In this document: one piece after another, positions 35,101 through 43,128 of the stretch | How the letters are laid out: each line of letters begins with the position of its first letter | Position numbering within the stretch: the stretch's first letter is position 1 | NCBI GenBank assembly: GCA_018268835.1 | Contig: JAFDVU010000039.1 | Coordinates: forward strand, 1-44,845 | Reading direction: 5' to 3' | Length of the DNA stretch: 44,845 bases | From: Acidobacteriota bacterium | Lineage (GTDB): Bacteria > Acidobacteriota > Terriglobia > Bryobacterales > Bryobacteraceae | Notes under the pieces: model-generated | The model's database searches: none | What the model saw: the letters and a program-made list of their open reading frames with translations, nothing else | What the model was told of the DNA's origin: nothing | Program-made: the position numbers and the translations under genes

Positions 35101-35307
35101 TTATTGCCTCGGGGGCTGCATCACGCGCCAGGCACCCCTGGTTTCGCCGAGCGCGCGGCTCATGCGGATGGCAGTGACCTCGGTCAGGATTCGCTTGGCC
35201 AGTTGTTCGATGGCATCGAGCGCTTGAAGGTCGCTGCGCAATCCGTCGGCGGGAAGCGCGGCCAGCCTCAAAGCAACCTGGGCTACCTGTTTCGCGAGTT
35301 CGTCCAC
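35101..35307 (-). CDS. Small helical protein, possible
   Basis: A 68-residue frame starting with GTG at 35307 and a good AGGAA site 6 bases upstream. The product has no signal peptide. It is one long amphipathic helix prediction with heptad-like spacing of Leu/Ala (ELAKQVAQVALRLAALPADG, then LQALDAIEQLAKRILTEV). I do not recognise it. It is isolated, facing the TonB remnant, and high GC makes chance frames common, so this is a moderate call resting on the ribosome site and coherent helix pattern. Confidence 0.45.
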   Translation of the reverse strand: MDELAKQVAQVALRLAALPADGLRSDLQALDAIEQLAKRILTEVTAIRMSRALGETRGAWRVMQPPRQ

Positions 35308-35459
35308 CTGGGTTTCCTGTGACGGCGTAGGCGCCGCTCAGGACCATGGTATCCGGCATGGGCCGCGCCGAATACTCGCTTTGGTTAGCGCGCCGGTATA
35401 TACGGTACCTGTCGGGGCCACACCGGCGGGTTGGCTCCGGTCTGTTGTGCGGGCCTACA
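35308..35459. other. Intergenic region with inverted repeat downstream of GH92
   Basis: CGCCGGT at 35391-35397 and ACCGGCG at 35422-35428 form a 7-bp stem with a 24-base loop. It lies 32 bases beyond the GH92 stop and could act in 3'-end formation. Together with the stretch 35049-35100, which holds nothing I can name, it completes the 411-bp space around the small frame. Confidence 0.3.
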
Positions 35460-37703
35460 CTACCTGGTGATCGAGGGCGGGGCGTCTTCCGGACGGCTGC
35501 CCCACTCGCGGTTGGGCTCCGCGCCCATGACGAACACCAGTACGCCTCCGCGCAGGATCTCCTCGTGGGAGAGCCAGGTGCGGCTGAGCGGTTTGCCGTT
35601 GAGCGTGGCGGATTGGATGTACTGCCTGCCGCTGGAGGCGCCGCGCGCCCGGATCGTGAGCGCCTTGCCGGCGGGCGGATGGATCACCGCTTCCTCGAAG
35701 AGCGGCGTCCCGATCTGGTAGACCGGGGTCCCCGGCGCGACCGGGTAGAAGCCGAGCGCGCTGATGACGTACCAGGCGGACATCTGGCCGGCGTCGTCGT
35801 TGCCCGCGATGCCGGCGGCGCGGTCCAGATACTGCTCGTCCATCACCTGGCGGACGTGCTGCTGCGTCTTCCACGGCGCGCCGGCCCAATCGTAGAGATA
35901 GGCGATGTGGTGGCTCGGCTCATTGCCGTGGTCGTAATACTTGCCGGCGAAGAGGCGGTCGAGTTTGTCGATGAAGGCCGCGCGTCCGCCGACGGTGCGG
36001 ATCAGCCCCTCGATATCCTGCGGCACGAAGAAGGTGTACTGGAAGGGCAGGCCCTCGGTGATGTACGTGTACTTGCCGGCGGGGTCGAAGGGCGAATCCC
36101 AGGTGCCGTCGGCGTGCCGTCCGCGGGCGAACCCGGTGGTGGGATCGATCACGTTGCGGTAGTTGCCGGCGCGCGCGAGAAACACCTTCGCGTCGGCGGA
36201 TTTGCCAAGCGCTTCGGCCATGCGCGAGAGCGCGAAATCGTCGTAGGCGTACTCCAGCGTGCGGGAGACCTGCTCGCCCTTGTGGAAAGCGTCGCGCACG
36301 GGGTCTTCCAGCGGAACGAAGCCGTACTTCAGGTAGCTGTCGAGCGCCCGGCGGCCCTTGCCGTCGAGGTACTCATCGCGCGGAGGTTGCTCCATCGCGT
36401 TGCGGCGCATCAGCCGGTAGGCCTCCTCGCCATCGAAGCCGCGGATGCCCTTCACGTAAGCGTCGGTGATCATGGCGATCGCGTGGTCGCCGATCATCTC
36501 CTGGGTGTAGCTGTTCCACGCCGGGAAGATGGGCAGCCATCCCCCCTCGCGGCCCTTGGCCAGCAGCGAGTTCACCATGTCGCGCGTGCGGGCGGGATCG
36601 ATCACGGTGAGCAGCGGATGCAGCGAACGGAACGTGTCCCAGAGCGAGAAGTCGCAGTAGTAAGTGAAGCCGCGCGCCGTCTCGATGCGGCCGCTTCCGG
36701 CGAATCCGGGATAAGTCCCGGAGACGTCGCTGAACGCACGGGGCAGTTGAAGCGCGTGGTAGAGCGCGGTGTAAAAGACACGCCGTCGGTCGGCGGAGGG
36801 GTCGCGGACTTCGATGCGGGAGAGCGCGTCGTTCCAGGCTTTGCGCGCGGCGGCGGAGACGCGGTCGAGGTCCCAGCCGGGAATTTCGGAGTCCAGGTTG
36901 CGGCGCGCTTCCTCGATGCTGGTGAAGGAGGTCCCGACCTTCACGCGGATGACATCGCCGTTGCGCGTGGCGAAGCCGAGGTACGCGCCGGGCGCGCCCT
37001 GGGTACCGTCCTGCGCGGCGGCGCCGTCGTGGCGTTCCGTGCCGCTCCAGACGCCGTACGACTTGAACGGACGGTCGAAGCGCGCGACGAAGTATCCGCT
37101 GAAGCCGGCGGGCTTGCCGCTGCCGGCGTAGAGACGGTGCGCCGGGTTGAAACCGGAGACTTCCCGGCGCGCGGCGTCGATCTGGACGTGCCCTTCGCCG
37201 GGGCGCGAGTTGGCCTGGATCACGATCCACGCGGCGGCGGCCGCCGGGTAGCGGAATTCGAGGATGCCGGCGCGCGAAAGCGCGGCGACGGCGGCGTGGA
37301 TGCCGTAATCGTCGAGCGTGACTTCGTAGCGGTAGGGCGACATCTTCTCGCTCGCGCGCTGGAAGGCGCTGGCGCGGCCGGCGGCGGCGGTCTTCAGCGC
37401 GCCGGTGAGCGGCATGATGGTGAAACTGCCGTAATCCTGCGTGCAGGATCCGCTCATCCAGTGGCTGCCGCGGAAGCCCTGGATGCGGGCGTCCTTCTCG
37501 TAGTAGGGCGCGATGCACTTGGCTTCGGTATCACGGGTCTGCGGGGTCCACTGGGTCATGCCGAAGGGCACGCCCGCGTTGGGGACGGTCTGTCCGTCGC
37601 CGGCGGTGCCGATCATGGGGTTCACGGCGTCCACCGGTTCGACGGCCTGCGGCGACGCGATCGCGGCGGCGGTGAGAAGAATGGTGAAGAGAGCGGTGCG
37701 CAT
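35460..37703 (-). CDS. Glycoside hydrolase family 92, alpha-1,2-mannosidase-like, secreted
   Basis: A 747-residue calcium-dependent inverting exo-mannosidase by family. The start at 37703 is preferred over an in-frame ATG at 37730 because AAGG lies 8 bases before it and it opens the signal MRTALFTILLTAAAIASPQ. GH92 landmarks: VNPMIGTAGDGQTVPNAGVPFGM, YYCDFSLWDTFRSLHPL, GNEPSHHIAYLYDWAGAPWKTQ and GNDDAGQMSAWYVISALGFYPV (Asn635-Asp637 onward). Both the N-terminal beta-sandwich and the C-terminal toroid are complete. The gene is divergent from thuA-like at 37803, with 99 bp between them, and likely shares control with it. Substrate: mannose-ended glycans, such as fungal or plant N-glycans. Confidence 0.95.
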   Translation of the reverse strand: MRTALFTILLTAAAIASPQAVEPVDAVNPMIGTAGDGQTVPNAGVPFGMTQWTPQTRDTEAKCIAPYYEKDARIQGFRGSHWMSGSCTQDYGSFTIMPLTGALKTAAAGRASAFQRASEKMSPYRYEVTLDDYGIHAAVAALSRAGILEFRYPAAAAAWIVIQANSRPGEGHVQIDAARREVSGFNPAHRLYAGSGKPAGFSGYFVARFDRPFKSYGVWSGTERHDGAAAQDGTQGAPGAYLGFATRNGDVIRVKVGTSFTSIEEARRNLDSEIPGWDLDRVSAAARKAWNDALSRIEVRDPSADRRRVFYTALYHALQLPRAFSDVSGTYPGFAGSGRIETARGFTYYCDFSLWDTFRSLHPLLTVIDPARTRDMVNSLLAKGREGGWLPIFPAWNSYTQEMIGDHAIAMITDAYVKGIRGFDGEEAYRLMRRNAMEQPPRDEYLDGKGRRALDSYLKYGFVPLEDPVRDAFHKGEQVSRTLEYAYDDFALSRMAEALGKSADAKVFLARAGNYRNVIDPTTGFARGRHADGTWDSPFDPAGKYTYITEGLPFQYTFFVPQDIEGLIRTVGGRAAFIDKLDRLFAGKYYDHGNEPSHHIAYLYDWAGAPWKTQQHVRQVMDEQYLDRAAGIAGNDDAGQMSAWYVISALGFYPVAPGTPVYQIGTPLFEEAVIHPPAGKALTIRARGASSGRQYIQSATLNGKPLSRTWLSHEEILRGGVLVFVMGAEPNREWGSRPEDAPPSITR

Positions 37704-37802
37704 GGGGGAGACCTTCGAGTAGAACGGCATTGTAGCGGCCGGATGCGAACAGGGTCAACGCGAGGGGCGCGTTGGATTACAATCGTCCCCGGAGGAGAAT
37801 CC

Positions 37803-38684
37803 GTGAAGACTTGGAAGGATGTAGTGCGACCGGTACTGCTGGCAGTGTGCGCGGCCGGCTTATCAGGACAGATGACGGCGATCGCGCAGACGCCGGCGCC
37901 GGGGCAGGCTCAGGCGAGGCGCCCCACCCCGCCGCGAACGAAGAAGCGCATCCTCGTGATCGGAGAGACCAAGGGATTCCAGCACGATTCCGTGCCGGTG
38001 GCGATGGCCTACATCTGGAAGTGGGGGCACGATACCGGCCTGTGGGACGCGTACCTACGGACCGATACGGAACTGCTGACGAAGAAGAACATCGGGGCCA
38101 ACGCCAAAACGCTGCCGGACTTCGACGCGGTGGTGTTCGATAGCACGACCGGCGAACTCGATCTGCGCGACGATCAGAAGGCGGACCTGCTCTCGTTCGT
38201 ACATGACGACGGCAAGGGCCTTGTCGGAGTGCACGCCGCCGCGGACTGTAACTACAAATGGGACGCGTGGGCGGACATGCTGGGCGGGTGGTTCGACCAG
38301 CATCCGTGGATGACCTTCGAGGCACCGATCATCCGTGAGGACTCCGACTTCCCGGCGACGCGCCATTTCCCGAAGGCGTTCGTGAAGCGCGACGAGATCT
38401 ACCAGTTGAAGAACTGGTCGCGCGACAAGGTGAACGTGCTGCTGCGTCTGGACGAGACCAAGCTGAGCTACGAGAACAATCCGCGCATCCATCGCGAAGA
38501 CCGCGATTTCGCCGTGGCTTTCGCCAAGATGTACGGCAAGGGCCGGGTGTTCTACTCGACTCTGGGGCACACCAACGAAGCCTGGGACGATCCCGACGTG
38601 CAGAAGATGTACTTCGAGGCGATCCGCTGGACCCTGGGGATGACGGAAGGCAGCACGGCGTCGCATCCGCGCCGCGAGCAGTAG
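37803..38684 (+). CDS. ThuA-like domain protein, secreted
   Basis: A 293-residue protein of the ThuA (trehalose-utilisation) group, a glutamine-amidotransferase-like fold that has been linked to 3-keto-sugar metabolism. The start is GTG at 37803 with GGAGGAG at 37791-37797; the frame runs open much further to the left only as antisense of GH92. A leader (VVRPVLLAVCAAGLSGQMTAIAQ) is followed by KKRILVIGETKGFQHDSV, FDAVVFDSTTGEL, GLVGVHAAADCNYKW and MLGGWFDQHPW, all typical of ThuA. It ends with GRVFYSTLGHTNEAW and FEAIRWTLGM. The next functional gene, 550 bp downstream, is DUF1080, a frequent companion of ThuA proteins. Confidence 0.92.
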   Translation: MKTWKDVVRPVLLAVCAAGLSGQMTAIAQTPAPGQAQARRPTPPRTKKRILVIGETKGFQHDSVPVAMAYIWKWGHDTGLWDAYLRTDTELLTKKNIGANAKTLPDFDAVVFDSTTGELDLRDDQKADLLSFVHDDGKGLVGVHAAADCNYKWDAWADMLGGWFDQHPWMTFEAPIIREDSDFPATRHFPKAFVKRDEIYQLKNWSRDKVNVLLRLDETKLSYENNPRIHREDRDFAVAFAKMYGKGRVFYSTLGHTNEAWDDPDVQKMYFEAIRWTLGMTEGSTASHPRREQ

Positions 38685-38854
38685 AGAGAGCCGCACACCG
38701 GCAAGTGAGGGCCGCGTCAGGCCGGCCGGGTCACTCGTGACGCCCGCCTGAACGGCTCTCAGATCCGTGCCCGCCTGCCGGACCAGTCTGGTGAGTCGCG
38801 CCTGACGGGCCGGGCTCCGCATGGCATGAGCCACCGCGGTCGCCGGAATCGTGA
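38685..38854. other. Gene-free stretch with inverted repeat after thuA-like gene
   Basis: GAGAGCCG at 38686-38693 and CGGCTCTC at 38753-38760 form a perfect 8-bp stem around a 59-base GC-rich loop, starting 2 bases after the stop. It could be a terminator-like structure, but there is no T-tract. No frame here resembles a protein. It is the region where the 5' part of the sigma-factor gene would have been. Confidence 0.35.
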
Positions 38855-39064
38855 TCGCGCAACCGCATCGGGCAGTCCGACGCGCCGTATACCGTGCTGG
38901 CTCGCGAAATGAACACATCGGAGGGGGCGATCAAGGTAGCGATTCACAGAATACGCAAGCGCTATCGCGAGCTGCTTCGCCACGAGATCGCGGATACCGT
39001 GGCCTATCCGGCGGAGGTTGAGTCGGAAATCCGGTACCTGGTAACCGTCCTCACAAGCAAGTAA
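38855..39064 (+). pseudogene. C-terminal remnant of an ECF-type RNA polymerase sigma factor
   Basis: A frame closed upstream by a TGA at 38852 and ended by TAA at 39062-39064 gives about 69 residues. From PYTVLAREMNTSEGAIKVAI to the end it reads as sigma region 4: a helix-turn-helix (LAREM-x-TSEGAIKVAIHRIRKRYRELLR) and the tail EIADTVAYPAEVESEIRYLV. This tail is characteristic of the sigma factors abundant in Acidobacteria and Planctomycetes. Region 2, needed to bind core polymerase and the -10, is absent, so this is a decayed gene. A short product from the ATG at 38909 (51 residues) could still be made, but no ribosome site supports it. Confidence 0.8.
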
Positions 39065-39233
39065 TTGCCCACTGTAAGTGGCCCACGGCCGTGCGTCCTA
39101 CGCCAGAGCTATTCGGACCGCTTTGAGCGCCAGCCAGAGGTAATCGCCTGGAACGTATAACGCGCGTGTCGCGGATTGGAGGGCCGACTCGTGGCCGGGA
39201 GGCCCGGCCCACCGGCGTAATACAATGGCGGGC
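39065..39233. promoter_or_regulatory. Intergenic region before DUF1080 with hairpin and -10-like box
   Basis: CCACT-GTA-AGTGG at 39069-39081 forms a small hairpin just after the sigma remnant. TACAAT at 39221-39226 is -10-like and would place a transcript start within a few bases of the ATG at 39234, a nearly leaderless message. No -35 match is clear. Confidence 0.3.
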
Positions 39234-40169
39234 ATGACCCGTACCATCTCGTTGTGCACGCTCCTCGCGGTAGCGTTTGTGATTCCCGCCCCGGCGCAGA
39301 AGGGCAGCCAGTTCGTGGGGCGGTGGGACTTCAACCTGACGCAGGGCGGTACCAACCGCGCCGCGTGGCTGGGGATCACGGAAAAAGGCGGCGCCCTCGA
39401 CGTCTGGTATCAGCCGACCGGCGGCAATGTCTACCAGATCAAGCAGCCGAAGGTGGAAGGTTCGAAGCTGGTGCTGCCGATCTCTGCGGCGAGCCCGAAG
39501 AACAATCGTCCCGCGGTGACGTGGGAACTGGAAGCCGCTGGCGGCGAACTCAAAGGGGTGCAGAAGCGCGGCAGCGAGACCACGGCGCTGCCGGGCGTGC
39601 GCGCTCCCGAATTGAAGCACGCCGAACCGAAGGCGTGGAGCGCGCCGGAACCGCTGTTCGACGGGAAGGACCTGAACGGATGGGGGCCCATCGGCGACCC
39701 CGCCAACAGCCACTGGAAGGTCGAGGACCGCATACTGGTCAACTCCGAGCACGGCGACAACCTGAAGACCACGCGCAAGTTCGAAGATTTCAAGGTGCAC
39801 TTCGAGGTCAACGTTCCGGACCACGCCAACAGCGGTTTCTATCTGCGCGGGCGGTATGAGGTGCAACTGGAGTACGAACCGCTGACGTCGAATCCGCCGG
39901 AGCGCCGCATCGGTTCCATCTACGGGCGCATCACCCCGAAGGACCTGCCGCGCAAGCCGGGCACGTGGGAGACGTTCGACGTGACGCTGGTCGGGCGGAC
40001 GGTGACGGTGGTGCGCGACGGCGTGACCACCATCGATCACCAGGAGATTGAAGGCATCACCGGCGGCGCGCTGGACGCCAACGAAGGCGAACCCGGTCCC
40101 TTCTACATTCAGGGCGACCACACCGGCGGGCTTAAATTCCGCAACATTACGGTGTCGGTTCCCAGGTAA
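39234..40169 (+). CDS. DUF1080 (3-keto-disaccharide hydrolase-like) secreted protein
   Basis: A 311-residue protein with signal MTRTISLCTLLAVAFVIPAPAQ. An ATG 9 bases upstream (39225) overlaps a -10-like TACAAT, so 39234 is taken. Residues about 25-125 are a beta domain (FVGRWDFNLTQGG onward). Residues about 135-310 are the DUF1080 concanavalin-like sandwich: PLFDGKDLNGWGPIG, WKVEDRILV, FEDFKVHFEVNVP, NSGFYLRGRYEVQLEY, and the closing IQGDHTGGLKFRNITV. Members of this family hydrolyse 3-keto-glycosides or bind glycans. It is 11 bp before the GH140-like gene, clearly in one operon. Confidence 0.93.
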   Translation: MTRTISLCTLLAVAFVIPAPAQKGSQFVGRWDFNLTQGGTNRAAWLGITEKGGALDVWYQPTGGNVYQIKQPKVEGSKLVLPISAASPKNNRPAVTWELEAAGGELKGVQKRGSETTALPGVRAPELKHAEPKAWSAPEPLFDGKDLNGWGPIGDPANSHWKVEDRILVNSEHGDNLKTTRKFEDFKVHFEVNVPDHANSGFYLRGRYEVQLEYEPLTSNPPERRIGSIYGRITPKDLPRKPGTWETFDVTLVGRTVTVVRDGVTTIDHQEIEGITGGALDANEGEPGPFYIQGDHTGGLKFRNITVSVPR

Positions 40170-40180
40170 GGCGGGCGATC

Positions 40181-41590
40181 ATGCGCGCCATCGCCGCGGT
40201 TCTGCTGCTTTCTCTCGGCGCGGGTGCCGCCCCGCTGCCGAAGTTGCGGGTCAGCGACAACGGCCGCTTCCTGGTATCGGAGGGCGGGCAGTCGTTCTTC
40301 TACCTGGCCGACACCGCGTGGGAACTGTTCCACCGCCTGGACCGCAAACAGGCGGTGGAGTATCTCACGCTGCGCGCGGCGCAACGGTTCACGGCGATTC
40401 AGGCCGTGGCGCTGGCGGAACTCGACGGCGTCACCGTGCCCAACGCTTACGGCGACCTGCCGCTGGTGAACAAGGATCCGGCGCGGCCCGTGGAAGCCTA
40501 CTGGCGGCACGTGGACTACATCGTGAACCAGGCCAACGCTCGCGGACTGTACGTCGCCATGCTGCCGGCGTGGGGGCGGTGGGTGACGGGGAACCGGCGC
40601 GGCGACGAGGCGCTGCTGACGGCGGCCAACGCGCAAGGGTACGGCGAGTTTCTCGGGCGGCGCTACGCAAAGAAGGGGATCATCTGGATCCTGGGCGGCG
40701 ACCGCACACCCTCCGGATACGAAGAGGTGTGGCGCGCGCTGGCCAGGGGGATCGCGATCGGGGTGAGCGGGCGCGAGGACTACGCGGCGGTGCTGATGAG
40801 CTTTCATCCGCGCGGTGGCGAGACTTCGGCCACGTGGTTCCACAACGACCCCTGGCTGGACTTCAACATGCAGCAGACCGGCCACGGGCTGGCCGCGGAT
40901 GTGCGCAGTTGGGAGCGGATCGCGCGCGACTACGCGCGCACGCCGGTAAAGCCGGTGCTGGACGCTGAGCCGCTCTACGAAGACCATCCGCTGGCCTTCC
41001 GCGCTCGCGACAACGGCTACTCCTTCGACGCGCACGTGCGGCAGCGCGCGTATTGGGACACGTTCTCCGGCGCCTGCGGGCACACCTACGGCAATCACGC
41101 GGTGTGGCAGATGTACGCGCCCGGGCGGCAGCCGGTAAACGGTCCGCTGTTCTACTGGTACGAGGCGATCCACCGACCCGGGGCCGCCGAAATGCAGTAC
41201 GTGCGGGCGCTGCTCGAATCGCGTCCGTACCTTTCGCGCGTGCCGGACCAGGGGCTGATCGTAGACGCGCTCACAGGGGCGGACCACATCGTGGCCACGC
41301 GCGGCGAGGGCTACGCCATGGTTTACAGTCCGCAGGGGAGGAAGTTCACGGTGAGGCTGGGCATGATCTCGGGGAGTCAGGTTCGGGCGTGGTGGTACAA
41401 CCCGCGCGATGGTGCCGCAAAAGAAGCGGGCGCCTGGGAGAACCGAGGCGCCCGTGAGTTTGTCTGTCCCTCCGAAGGATTTGGCTCGGACTGGGTGCTG
41501 GTGCTGGACGATGCCGCCCGCGGATTTGGCGCGCCGGGGCGGTATCCGTCGCTCAGCGGTGCCAGCGGCCCCAGCGTCCGCCGCCCATGA
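40181..41590 (+). CDS. GH140-like apiosidase (DUF4038 family), secreted
   Basis: A 469-residue exported protein (signal MRAIAAVLLLSLGAGA). The TIM-barrel opens with RFLVSEGGQSFFYLADTAWELFHRL, the standard DUF4038 start. IIWILGGDRTP (Asp174) and PVLDAEPLYED (Glu263) are the likely acid/base and nucleophile pair. DTFSGACGHTYGNHAVWQM and a C-terminal collagen-binding-like beta domain (YAMVYSPQGRKFTVRLG) complete the pattern. The family includes the enzyme that frees apiose from the RG-II backbone side chains. The stop at 41590 lies 38 bp inside the convergent gene; the family normally ends near WVLVLDD, so the last 20 residues look like added read-through. Confidence 0.9.
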   Translation: MRAIAAVLLLSLGAGAAPLPKLRVSDNGRFLVSEGGQSFFYLADTAWELFHRLDRKQAVEYLTLRAAQRFTAIQAVALAELDGVTVPNAYGDLPLVNKDPARPVEAYWRHVDYIVNQANARGLYVAMLPAWGRWVTGNRRGDEALLTAANAQGYGEFLGRRYAKKGIIWILGGDRTPSGYEEVWRALARGIAIGVSGREDYAAVLMSFHPRGGETSATWFHNDPWLDFNMQQTGHGLAADVRSWERIARDYARTPVKPVLDAEPLYEDHPLAFRARDNGYSFDAHVRQRAYWDTFSGACGHTYGNHAVWQMYAPGRQPVNGPLFYWYEAIHRPGAAEMQYVRALLESRPYLSRVPDQGLIVDALTGADHIVATRGEGYAMVYSPQGRKFTVRLGMISGSQVRAWWYNPRDGAAKEAGAWENRGAREFVCPSEGFGSDWVLVLDDAARGFGAPGRYPSLSGASGPSVRRP

Positions 41591-42575
41591 ACACCCCCAC
41601 GCCGCCGTAGTATCCGTAAGGATATCCGTAGCCGTAGCCGCCGTACGGATAGCCCCACCAGAAGGGATCGGGGTACGCATACGGGCCGTAGTAGGGCGCC
41701 GGACGCGGTTGCGGGCGCCGGACCAGTTGCGCGGTGACGGGGTGGTTGTAATCCTCGGGTCCCACGAAGCGGTAGGCTTGCGGGGCGCGCGCGATGTCCA
41801 CCGAAATCGGGTTGTCGATACGGAAGGTGAGCGGCGTTTCGGGCTCGACCACCGTGGGGTGTCCCTTGGTGAGCATCACGCCGATCATGCCGGCGGCGGC
41901 GCCGACTCCGGCGCCGATGAGCGCGCCGCGTCCCCAATCCGCCATGGTGCCGATGGTGGCGCCGACCGCGGTGGCCGTGCCGACCGTTGCCGCCTGCTGT
42001 CCGGCGGGAGTAGTGGTCCCGTTGCGAGTGACCAGCTGCGATTGCACGTTCACCTGTGTGCCGTCGGCGAGAGTGATGCCGGTGAGTTGCAGGCCGAGAT
42101 GGGAGACCCCCTTGCCGGCCCGGGCCTTCACGGCCTCGGCGACGCGTCCGGTGACCGTCTGCCCGCGCTGCGCCACCACGACTCCGTTCACGACGAGCGG
42201 TTGCGCCAGCGACGCGGAGAAGAAGTCGCCCTGTTGATTGCGGTCGCTCGAGAGCGGCTGGTTCACGCGCACCGTGATGAAAGTACCGGCCGGAACGGTC
42301 ACTTGCGGGGGCAATCCGTAGCGGGGCGGCGCGGCCATCGGACGGCGCTCCGCGGGGGGCGTCTGCGGCGTCTGCTGCTGCCCATATTCGTCGGCGCGGG
42401 CGACCGGTTCGGTGGGATCCTGGGCGACAGGGGCCGGCGGCGCGGCCGGTTGCGGCTGGGCCTGCGTCTGCGCCGGATCGTCCACGCGGCGCCATCCGCC
42501 GGTGTTTTGGGTCTGTGCCAAGGCGATTCCCGAAGTGGTCAGAAGGATCAAACTGAGAGAGCCTATGCGGGTCAT
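41553..42575 (-). CDS. Envelope protein with glycine-zipper segment and Tyr/Gly-rich tail
   Basis: A 340-residue exported protein. The start at 42575 (not the far upstream frame) is set by GAGG 7 bases before it and the signal MTRIGSLSLILLTTSGIALAQ. A Pro/Gln-rich linker follows. At about 95-185 is a beta domain (VTVPAGTFITVRVNQPLSS, then LVVNGVVVAQRGQTVTGRV), common in acidobacterial proteins of unknown role. A glycine zipper (GALIGAGVGAAAGMIGVM) at about 210-245 could enter a membrane. The last 55 residues are rich in Tyr, Gly and Pro (GYPYGGYGYGYPYGYYGG). Function unknown; a structural or envelope-stress role is a guess. It is divergent from acpP. Confidence 0.82.
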   Translation of the reverse strand: MTRIGSLSLILLTTSGIALAQTQNTGGWRRVDDPAQTQAQPQPAAPPAPVAQDPTEPVARADEYGQQQTPQTPPAERRPMAAPPRYGLPPQVTVPAGTFITVRVNQPLSSDRNQQGDFFSASLAQPLVVNGVVVAQRGQTVTGRVAEAVKARAGKGVSHLGLQLTGITLADGTQVNVQSQLVTRNGTTTPAGQQAATVGTATAVGATIGTMADWGRGALIGAGVGAAAGMIGVMLTKGHPTVVEPETPLTFRIDNPISVDIARAPQAYRFVGPEDYNHPVTAQLVRRPQPRPAPYYGPYAYPDPFWWGYPYGGYGYGYPYGYYGGVGVFMGGGRWGRWHR

Positions 42576-42745
42576 ATTCGTGCCTCGATCTTGCACTTGA
42601 GCGGTATGCACGTTGCTCGCCAATCCTAATTTGTTGTAGGATATAGGCTTGCAAAACTGCCGCATGGCTTGACTGCACCAGATCTGGTGGTTTTCGGCCA
42701 CCGTTCGGGGCGCGGCGGGCGCCAGGGTGGCGTGTGCCGGGTCAG

Positions 42746-42775
42746 TTGCGGATCCTGCGCAAAGGTAGCTAAAAT
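42746..42775 (+). promoter_or_regulatory. Candidate promoter of acpP
   Basis: TTGCGG (42746-42751) and TAAAAT (42770-42775) are separated by 18 bases, and the -10 lies 31 bases before the ATG at 42807. GGAGGA at 42798-42803 is the ribosome site. This is the best -35/-10 pair I found in the window, as suits a highly expressed gene. Confidence 0.5.
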
Positions 42776-42806
42776 CGTCGCGTTCACAGAAATCCATGGA
42801 GGACTC

Positions 42807-43046
42807 ATGTCGGTTGAGCAGAAGGTGAAGCAGATTATTGTCGAGCAGTTGGGCGTCGATGAGAGCCAGGTAGACAGCAGCGCGTCGTTCGTTGACGATC
42901 TCGGCGCCGATTCACTGGACATCGTTGAGCTGGTGATGGCTTTCGAAGAGGCCTTCGAGCTCGAAATCCCCGACGAAGACGCGGAAAAGATCACCACCGT
43001 CAAAGACGCCGTCGAGTACATCGAGAACAAGGCCGCCAAGAAGTAG
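42807..43046 (+). CDS. acpP: Acyl carrier protein
   Basis: A 79-residue acidic carrier protein of type II fatty-acid synthesis. Ser36 in the GADSLDIVE motif takes the 4'-phosphopantetheine arm that carries the growing acyl chain. The family pattern [37 protein letters not shown] and [16 protein letters not shown] is complete. Start fixed by GGAGGA 3 bases before the ATG; the longer frame to 42669 is not homologous. It is followed after 117 bp by fabF, the usual order; the spacer carries two hairpins. Confidence 0.98.
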   Translation: MSVEQKVKQIIVEQLGVDESQVDSSASFVDDLGADSLDIVELVMAFEEAFELEIPDEDAEKITTVKDAVEYIENKAAKK

Positions 43047-43049
43047 CCG

Positions 43050-43071
43050 GGCCGCGAACCTTTTCGCGGCC
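43050..43071 (+). terminator. Perfect 9-bp hairpin after acpP
   Basis: GGCCGCGAA (43050-43058), loop CCTT, TTCGCGGCC (43063-43071). It begins 4 bases after the acpP stop. No T-run follows, so it may act as a partial terminator or as a 3' stabiliser that leaves acpP mRNA more abundant than the fabF part. Confidence 0.5.
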
Positions 43072-43099
43072 GAGGACCATCGTATCGAATTGGCGGGCG

Positions 43100-43128
43100 G
43101 CCGGGCGTGGCCTGCTGTTAGGCCCGGC
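43100..43128 (+). repeat. Second hairpin in the acpP-fabF spacer
   Basis: GCCGGGC (43100-43106) pairs with GCCCGGC (43122-43128). An alternative inner stem, GGCCT (43109-43113) with AGGCC (43120-43124), competes with it. Together with the hairpin at 43050 it makes the spacer highly structured. Confidence 0.4.

Noticed and set aside
35346..37802. A rightward frame of more than 800 codons running into the ThuA-like gene
   Set aside because: It is the antisense of GH92, kept open by high GC and codon bias. Its residues are rich in Arg/Ala/Val with no family pattern, and the GTG at 37803 has a GGAGGAG site and a leader.
38909..39064. A free-standing 51-residue helix-turn-helix gene
   Set aside because: The in-frame similarity continues upstream of the ATG and there is no ribosome site, so a sigma-factor remnant explains it better.
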